This document shows, piece by piece, positions 1-6,541 of a DNA stretch of 11,210 nucleotides. Every line of letters starts with the position of its first letter. Position 1 is the first letter of the stretch. Origin of the DNA: Pleurotus djamor (Eukaryota > Basidiomycota > Agaricomycetes > Agaricales > Pleurotaceae); NCBI GenBank assembly GCA_029747585.1, contig JAPEVF010001309.1:1-11210 (forward strand), given 5' to 3'. The notes beneath the pieces are model-generated. The model was not told the DNA's origin. It saw only the letters and a program-made list of their open reading frames with translations, and did no database searches. The position numbers and the translations under genes were made by a program.

Positions 1-104
1 GTCCTCATTGTCAACGGGCACCGCGAAGTATGGTACTAAGAATGACTTGCTTCCATTTATCCTTCAGTAAGATACCTATTGCAATTCAGCCGAAAACCCC
101 GCTT

Positions 105-117
105 CAACTCCTTTAAA
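105..117 (+). promoter_or_regulatory. TATA-like core promoter of the first secreted-protein gene
   Basis: The string CAACTCCTTTAAA lies about 60 bp before the ATG at 177. The paralogue has almost the same string, CAACTCCTATAAA, at a similar distance from its start. Shared position and sequence in two diverged copies suggest a retained core promoter. The core here is TTTAAA, a weaker TATA match than in the other copy. Initiation about 30 bp downstream would place an in-frame ATG at 129 outside the mRNA, which favours the ATG at 177. Confidence 0.45.
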
Positions 118-176
118 AGGTGGCCCTCATGGGTAGCAAGTCCACAACTCGAGGTGTCTTCAAAGTGGACATTGCC

Positions 177-2807
177 ATGAAGCTCGTCATAGTTGCCCTG
201 CTGTTCGCTCCATCTCTGCTGGCGAAGCCTGCCAATGATTGGAGCAAACCTTGCTTCAATGGTGAATGCGCGTACGACATGCCAGCATCTAGCGGGAGCT
301 CTGGAGTCCTTCAAATGGTATATCCCGAATTCCTCGTCTTCCGGCTTCGTTAACCGTTTCGCAATGTGTAGAGAGGCGATGGGATTACGGACATTACCCC
401 CGCCGCAGGTTGGATCGTCCTAGACTGCGACCCGCATACTTTGGACCAAGAAATCCGACTTGTATGCTCCAGCACGAATCACGAAGAAGCTGGCTGTAAC
501 CATCTTTTCGACAAAGGCGGAGCTGAGCACAAGGTCGTTCGCTTACCGGAAAGCGTTCGTTTTCTATGACCTCTAGCTTAGGGAGCTTTTGACTCAACAT
601 ATCTGTATTTTCGTCCAGTGCACCAGCGCACCGTTCATGCGCATTGCAGAATCTAAGGTCGCAGAGAATCAAGTTCTTCCTCAACATGCGTCCAACAAAA
701 TCAGGAAGCGCGATGGTAAACCTCCAACGGTTTACACACTTCGTGTTGATAGAGAATGGGGCCTCTCCGACGCGTCCAAGTGGGCTAACCCATTTCAATC
801 CTTTTTTCTCGTTATAATACTGAAAATACAGGGTTGGGGAAGTCGCCTTCTCTTTTACGGGTGTCAACTCGCCCGATGTCGACGTCAACCCATACGATCA
901 ATCCCAACCTCCGTCGCAATTGCGTAGACGAGCAAGCGATGGTTTCTTTAGTTGGGTTGGCAAAGCGTTCAACTCCATCAAGGATTACGTTGTCAAGGCT
1001 GCCAATGCGGTCGTACATACGCTCAAAGGTGGGGTTACTGTTTTCTTGGAATCGTATGTGGATGTTAATGGCGAAACCCTAGAGTTGACACACTTCAAGA
1101 TCAACCCAGAATTGGTCAAAGATATCCATCTTGACACCAAAGGAAAGAGCATGGTCCTCTTTAAAACTGATAAGAGAACCGCGCCGACGAATTGCCGCGC
1201 CGCGTCGGTCAACCTCGAGGTGCTAGCTTCAGGTAAGGTTGATGCCCAAATGAGGTTGGGGCTTACTGCGAATGGATCCGTTGTTCCTCCTATAGTGAGT
1301 ACATAGCGCTCCCGATTCCCCGTTATGATGCCTAATAACTGTGATCAGCTCGGCAGTTGGGCTGTCTATGCGAGTATGTCAAAGGCGCTGCATCTGCGTA
1401 TTTCAACATGACATGTCCATCCTACAGTTTTCGATGGGAACGTCGATGCACATGTCAAAATAGATGCCACCGTCATTGTTTGTCGTCTTCTTCCTCATTT
1501 CTTGAACTTAGTATCAAGCTTCTTCTCTAGGGACAACTCACCACTGATCGTGTCAAAGTCGTCGAAGTACCAGCCTCCCCAATCACGATTCCAGGGTAGG
1601 AGGTTCATCTCTACCTCTCGACCTAGATTAATCCCCCCACTTATCAGGGTTCTTACGCTTGGTCCCTTCGTCCGACTTGAAGCGCAGGCTGACCTTGATT
1701 TGTCGCTTGAAGTTCAAATAGATGCCCATCTCAAATATAAAGTGTAAATCCGCTTTTTATGCGCTTCATGCTCAGGAACTGACTCGCTGCTTTTATTCAG
1801 CGACAAATGTATTATTTTTCACAAAAACATTGTACGAACGCTAACGCGACACCCGTTTCAGTGGAATTCTGGTATCCGAGAAAACTTACTCAAGAGAACC
1901 CCGACGCCAAAAGTCGAGCTCAAGCTATTCAAACCCAAGAGTCTCGTGAGTAGTGCGACGGGTATCCCATTCCAACTTTGACCAATCTCTTGAAGCATTC
2001 GAAATCTCTGCCGAAGCCAACATCGCTGCTCAAGCCAATCTCACCGCGTGAGCTTCTTTCCCCTCGTAAATCAGATGACTGACAGAGAAACCCACCCAGT
2101 CACCTCATCCCGTCACTTCATTTGGGTATGTACTTAAAGCGTTGGTTATAGTCAGCTCTGACACTAGTGACTACCCCCATCCGCAGGAGTCTCTGTTTTT
2201 TCAGGCAAAGCCTCAGCTAGCGCCTACGTTGAAGTGGATGTTTGGGCCAGACTCCATCTTCGAGGCGACGTCTCTGCGTCTGCAAGTAACCACCGTCGGG
2301 ACACCAATAGGCTCGATGCCAATCAGACTGAACTTACTTACGTTCCTCCATATCTTGGCGCAAGGGCCGTACAGACTCCTGATGCCGCATCCGCAGAGTT
2401 CAAAGGGTGCATAGGTGCGTACGTGGGTGCGGTCATCCGAGCTGGAGCCAAGGGAGAGATTGCTTCCATGAAAGGCGAGACGCCGACCTGGGAGATCTAC
2501 AAGAGCCCCGAGCTAGAAATTATACGGGTAAGCCTGCATTCTCCAGCTTCTTTGTGACTTAACTTATTCAGCATTGTGATGTGGGCGTAGAAATGCTGGG
2601 GTGGTGCAACCAAGCGTTCCATTGCATCGTACACCTCTGCTCCGTCCACCACATTGGAGAGAAGGGCTGGAAAGACAGCCTTGAAGTGCGGCAAGCATGG
2701 AGCAAAGAAGCAGCTTGGAACGGAGAAGGGTACCCCGAAGAAGTTAGTTGATTCTTTCGCCTCGTGTTGAACACACTGATTAGACTCATTGTTTCAGGCT
2801 CAAATGA
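177..2807 (+). CDS. Secreted Agaricomycete protein with Kex2-type sites, copy 1 (618 aa, 15 exons)
   Basis: Exons: 177-317, 372-554, 619-779, 832-1294, 1349-1373, 1428-1477, 1531-1595, 1648-1743, 1801-1808, 1862-1945, 1996-2047, 2100-2125, 2187-2527, 2591-2742, 2798-2807. All introns are GT-AG (50-63 nt) and the phases join into one frame of 1857 nt. Residues 1-16 form a signal peptide ending LLA before KPANDW, so the product should be secreted. The region after exon 1 has ITDITPAAGW and paired cysteines (LDCDP, LVCSS, AGCNH). IRKR ends at residue 139 and RRR at 195. An amphipathic helix follows at about 199-229. The rest is rich in beta-type alternation (VNLEV, DAQMRLGL, DLDLSLEV), then AHLIPSLHLG, GCIGA and a Lys/Arg-rich tail starting KCWGGATKRS. 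I recognise the architecture as a large family of uncharacterised secreted proteins of mushroom-type fungi, possibly the group labelled DUF7223. The biochemical role is unknown. An in-frame ATG at 129 exists, but starting there would bury the signal peptide. Confidence 0.85.
1801..1808 (+). other. 8-nt micro-exon (exon 9 of copy 1)
   Basis: CGACAAAT sits between a TTCAG acceptor and a GTATT donor. The exon before ends in phase 2. The exon after must be read in phase 1, because its differences from the paralogue fall on third positions (TTC/TTT, TAT/TAC, CCG/CCT). Exactly 8 nt restores the frame and gives KVDKLEFWYP. Skipping it would shift the frame and end translation within about 30 codons. 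Confidence 0.8.
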
Positions 2808-2900
2808 CATTGGTATTGACTCAACTAGATAGAAGGTGACATTCGGTACCATACCCTGGCAATCTTACTATCTATCAGAATTTCGCCCAGTGATAATGTC

Positions 2901-2961
2901 GTTGAAAATCTAGCCGTTGATCACATAGTCCAAGTTCCTGCCACTTCAATCGCAATCCAGG
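2901..2961 (+). pseudogene. Possible relic of exon 7 of the secreted-protein family
   Basis: The stretch reads LAVDHIVQVPATSIAIQG in one frame. This resembles exon 7 of the upstream gene (LTTDRVKVVEVPASPITIPG), and both end just before a GT in the sequence CCAGG. Over the last 38 bases I count about 27 ungapped matches to copy 1. No other exon of the family is visible nearby, so if this is real it is an isolated remnant. Chance resemblance is possible. Confidence 0.3.
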
Positions 2962-3018
2962 GGTACGTAGTCGCTTCGCATGGGAGGAGGTTGATGATAC
3001 AGGCAAGTGGCTGTAAAT

Positions 3019-3196
3019 GTGGATGGGGTCCCGCCATTGTCTTGGCTTCCGAGAGTCGAGACTCGAGTTGGACTCGAGTCATTCAACGGCTGCAAACAAG
3101 GACGGACCCGCCATCGTCTTGGCCTCCAAACATTCGAGTCAGTTCAGTGACCGTAACGTGGACGGTCCCGCCGTTGTTTGGTCTCCGAGTCGAGAC
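3019..3196 (+). repeat. Three degenerate promoter repeats upstream of the transporter gene
   Basis: Three units start near 3021, 3100 and 3160. Each has GGAYGG, then CCCGCC, then TTGTYTTGG or a variant, then CTCC, and then a TCGAG-containing segment. The first is followed by two ACTCGAGT palindromes at 3061-3068 and 3072-3079, separated by TGG. The units lie 60-80 bp apart, directly before the TATA-like box of the transporter gene. Clustered repeated GC-rich cores in a promoter suggest transcription-factor sites, but I cannot name the factor. Confidence 0.55.
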
Positions 3197-3214
3197 TTTT
3201 TTCTTTTTTGTTTG

Positions 3215-3220
3215 TATAAG
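3215..3220 (+). promoter_or_regulatory. TATA-like box of the MFS gene
   Basis: TATAAG follows a T-rich run and lies about 69 bp before the ATG at 3284. An out-of-frame ATG at 3228 opens a short frame that overlaps the main start and ends at 3332. If transcription begins about 30 bp after this box, that ATG would not be in the mRNA. If it begins upstream, the short frame could reduce transporter translation. Confidence 0.4.
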
Positions 3221-3283
3221 TACCAGGATGGGTCCACCAACAAGACTTAGTCTCACCAAAATCTCCTTCGTTCTTCCTTTAAG

Positions 3284-5426
3284 ATGTTCATCCAGTGGGG
3301 CTCTCGTTGGAGATCTTCTTACTGGCTTGTGACGTTTGTTGTCGCCTTAGGTGAGCATTCCGGGTTGTTGGAGTATGTCTTTGAGATTAAATTTCTATAT
3401 TTAAGGTATCGCGACGGATTTGCTCGTCTACTCGATTGTTATCCCAGTCCTTCCTTTCCATCTAACTGAGTTGGGTTATGACGGCGTATCTGCCCTTGTG
3501 GGCTGGCTACTTTTCGGCTACGTGAGTCTCTACCATTCCTCCATACGCGCAAGCATACTGAACGGTACTACTACAGTCTGCGGGACTTGTCATCGGTGAG
3601 TCCCCCTTCATGGCGTCCTTACATGCATCCTTGAAAATTTTAATTAGCCACCGTACCAACGGCTATGTTTTCTGAAAAATACAAGTCACGCAAAGTCCCT
3701 CTGATCGTCGGGTTGGCCGCACTGATCGGCTCGCAAGTGATGCTTATGGAAGCTCCCGTCTATTGGCTCATGGTCATTGCTCGCGTCTTGCAAGGAATTA
3801 GCTCTGCCATGGTCTGGGTGGTCGGATTAGCTTTGCTGTGCGTCAACTTTTCCTTCACGCCTCAATCGCCACTGACTTCTATGGACAGTTGTGATTGCAC
3901 GCCCACCAACATCATCGGCCGTACGCACCAATGCTATGTATAAATACATGTGCAGTGTGTCTGACTGAATTTTGTGTCTAGGTCAGCTTGGGATCGCCAT
4001 GTCTGGGCTTTCAATAGGGTATGTTATAAATTGGATAAACGTCTCCAGTCGCCACAAATTTAACTAACGGTGGTACAGTATTATTGTTGGGCCCCCTCTT
4101 GGCGGTGTCCTTTACGATCGATTTGGTTTCCGAGGTCCAATGATTTTTGGGATCGCCGCCGCATTCCTTGACCTCATCGGTCGTCTCCTTATCATCGAAC
4201 CCCAGGACCTTGAACGACTCAAAGAGCGCAACGAATTGGCGGCCGTTACACAACCAGAAGCCCCAGCAACTGTCCCGGCTTCGGACAGTATTCTTGTCTC
4301 AAATGGAAACGATACCAACAGGACAGACGATATTGTCATGGACATGACCCCAATGCCTGCAATGACGGACACTCCAGAACTCGTCGAAGAGGCACGGAAG
4401 GAGGTTTCTACGCTGACATTTAGCCAGGTCCTTTTGAAACTGTCAACATCCCCTCGTGCTCTTTCTGCGGTAGCCATCTCGTTGTCAATGGGGTGAATCT
4501 TCCACTTACTGTTTTTGATGGATCGAGACTGACACAGTGTTCAGCTTAATCATTGCAATGATAGAACCTGCTATTCCCCTCCATCTCGCCAATGTTTGGG
4601 GCTTGTCTCCATCTAAAATCGGTATTGTTCTCATTGCCGGCTTCGCCCCGTCCTTGTTAGGTGTGTCAAAGAGCTCTTGAGTATGTTGTGCAATGATTAA
4701 TGTCGCGACCAACAGCATCCCCCATCTCTGGCTATCTCTGCGACAAGTTTGGTCCGGAATGGATCATGTTGATTGGGCTCATATTATCCATACCCTGGTG
4801 GCTTTTGTTGATCATTCGACGTGAATTAGGCATGTTTATCGGTTTCTTCGTCATCGCCAGTATGTTTTCGAGTTTCCTTGGCAGAGCTGACGTGTTGTTG
4901 ACGCGAAGTGATCAGATTTCTGTATTTCTACTGTCATCTCCCCCGTGACCGCAGAGCTTGCAAGCGTGTCAAGACACATAGAGGGCATCGGATGTACGTC
5001 ACTGCTTCAAACCAAATCCCTCTTCAACGTACGCTGTCACTGACCGCTCTCTTTGTAGTTGCCCATGTCTATGGTGCATTCAACGTGGCATACGGGCTTG
5101 GCTCCGCTCGTGCGTTTTCTAATAAGTTATTCCTAAGATTTTATACTAAAACTCTCGGTATCTGTGCAGTCGGCCCATTAATTGGTGGACAGGTGATTCC
5201 TTCCTTTGAACCAGCTTCAATGGACTAGCACTGATTTCGAAACTCATAGATATATGACCACATCGAGAATCTAGGATGGACCATCATCTGTGCCATCATC
5301 GCTGGGATATTGCTCTCATGCATCGTCGTCCTATTCATTTGGTCGGGAGACGTTTCATTGTGGGCACAGCTTAGGAAGAAGAAAATCTCCCCCGCCAGCG
5401 CGGACCAAGCGCAAGCGGCCCAGTAA
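3284..5426 (+). CDS. Major facilitator superfamily transporter, DHA1-like (487 aa, 13 exons)
   Basis: Exons: 3284-3350, 3406-3521, 3577-3595, 3648-3837, 3889-3920, 3982-4018, 4079-4492, 4545-4660, 4716-4859, 4916-4993, 5059-5109, 5170-5192, 5250-5426. All introns are GT-AG, 51-65 nt. The product is a polytopic membrane transporter with about 12 hydrophobic segments in two halves. A long polar loop, roughly residues 200-280, joins them, as is usual in MFS proteins. The first helix holds TDLLVYSIVIPVLPFHL. The loop after helix 2 has the motif A variant SEKYKSRK, and VGPPLGG is the motif C-type segment, followed by LYDRFGFRG. The second half has IEPAIPLHL, SGYLCDKFG (second motif A) and VYGAFNVAYGLGSALGPLIGGQ. 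Motif A in the first half lacks the usual Gly and Asp. The last few dozen residues are cytoplasmic and basic (LRKKK). The exon start at 4916 was chosen over 4955 because only it keeps the conserved SPVTAEL. Drug/H+ antiport is typical of this branch; the substrate is unknown. An AATAAA at 5583 could serve 3' end formation. Confidence 0.88.
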
Positions 5427-6476
5427 CATACTTACCCATTCCTTACCCTTACTTACACATCGTCTGTTACTCTTAATTAGAGCCTTACTACTCGAGAGCA
5501 TGGTTTGCATTTCTCTCGTCTCCGCTCGAACGATCCCGAAGATTGCGAATAGGCCCCTACTGGTGTGCCAGGGGCACTTCGCAATAAATGACGTAAACTT
5601 GCCCGATCGGACCGTTCAAGTTGACGACAACAGACGACTGCAAAGCCTTCAAAGCGTCAGTACTTCAGTTTCGGGCCTCGCTCCATTAAACGAATCGTGG
5701 TACTGTGACTCCTTAATGCGTCTTAAAAATCTACTGAGAACCTCGGATTAGCTGTCTATTGTCGTGATGCGTCATGCTATAGTACCCACAATGCGAACAG
5801 CCTGGCCAGGACGTTCATCTTACAACTCTTACAATAAGTATGACTGAGTACGAAGGTGTCAATCGTTGAAGCATTTTGACGCGGCTTGGCCGTTTGAGGC
5901 ATTCAACACGCTACCAATCTCTTCAAGCCAACTCACCCAGACGAATAGGCTTTCCTGATGTTTAACAAGCCCAACGCACCTTTTGAGCTCCGGGATCTTT
6001 CAACACCGCGCACTCTAACTAGTATCCTAACTCGCTCCCTGGCCTACCAATCACTCCAAATCGACAGTCGTCCTCGTCGCGCCTTCGTCGGGCTCCCATT
6101 CGCCTTGGAATCCGTTGGCAATATTTATGCGCCGCTCAAAAGTCTAACGAATGTGCACAACTTATTGAGCGCTCTGACTAGCACCGTTTCTGTGCTCGTC
6201 GCGTTATCTTCCCTCCAGGTCGGCTTACCGCGATCTAAAATATCGGTAAAAGTACCGATGCACTGTGCCATCCACCATGATCACTTTAGTCCTTCACAAA
6301 GCAGAAGCTAATTTTCAACTACGCTCGATCCTCGCTCTTTCTTCGTTCTTCAGATACGCATCGTCGGCAGGTATAATGTCTAGGTCATATTGCACGAAGC
6401 TCGGGATACCTTCGTTTTACATTCCGCAAGAGGATGCGAACAGATGAAGATTCATGTCAAGCGAAATAGCTGCGAC
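5427..6476. other. Intergenic region between transporter and second secreted-protein gene
   Basis: This stretch of about 1 kb holds the 3' flank of the transporter gene, with AATAAA at 5583-5588, and the distal upstream region of the next gene. Apart from the open frame at 5958-6311 I see no supportable gene, RNA gene or clear repeat on either strand. Confidence 0.5.
5958..6311 (+). pseudogene. Coding-looking open frame, possible gene fragment (117 aa)
   Basis: This frame is open for 117 codons from an ATG. Its first 80 or so codons look coding, with balanced use and a helix-like segment containing FVGLPFALES and YAPLKSL. That segment loosely recalls the N-terminal helical region of fungal NACHT/STAND proteins, where a W/F-x-GL motif is followed some residues later by FGPLK. 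This is memory-based and weak. A GT after CAG at 6219 could be a splice donor, but I find no convincing next exon. It could be a decayed end of a gene, a short uncharacterised gene, or noncoding. Confidence 0.22.
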
Positions 6477-6489
6477 CAACTCCTATAAA
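6477..6489 (+). promoter_or_regulatory. TATA box of the second secreted-protein gene
   Basis: CAACTCCTATAAA lies 58 bp before the ATG at 6542 when measured from the TATAAA core at 6484. It matches the corresponding element of the paralogue at all but one position. The leader between it and the ATG is C/T-rich and has no other ATG. Confidence 0.6.
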
Positions 6490-6541
6490 GCGAACCCTTC
6501 TTGATACCTCCATCTCAATCCCAACGTCCGAGTTGGAAGCC

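Noticed and set aside
129..176. Upstream in-frame ATG of the first secreted-protein gene
   Set aside because: It would place 16 polar residues before the hydrophobic signal segment, has no equivalent in the paralogue and lies too close to the TATA-like element.
394..888. 164-codon open frame on the minus strand
   Set aside because: It lies opposite exons 2-4 of the first secreted-protein gene, shows no domain and has no matching conserved frame opposite the paralogue. It is an antisense shadow.
2573..2742. Alternative reading of exon 14 in copy 1, starting HCDVGVEMLG
   Set aside because: The frame is open in copy 1 but hits a stop in copy 2. Differences between copies fall on third positions of the KCWGG frame instead.
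4112..4477. 121-codon open frame on the minus strand
   Set aside because: It is opposite the long transporter exon encoding conserved MFS motifs, and its translation is low-complexity Arg/Ser-rich.
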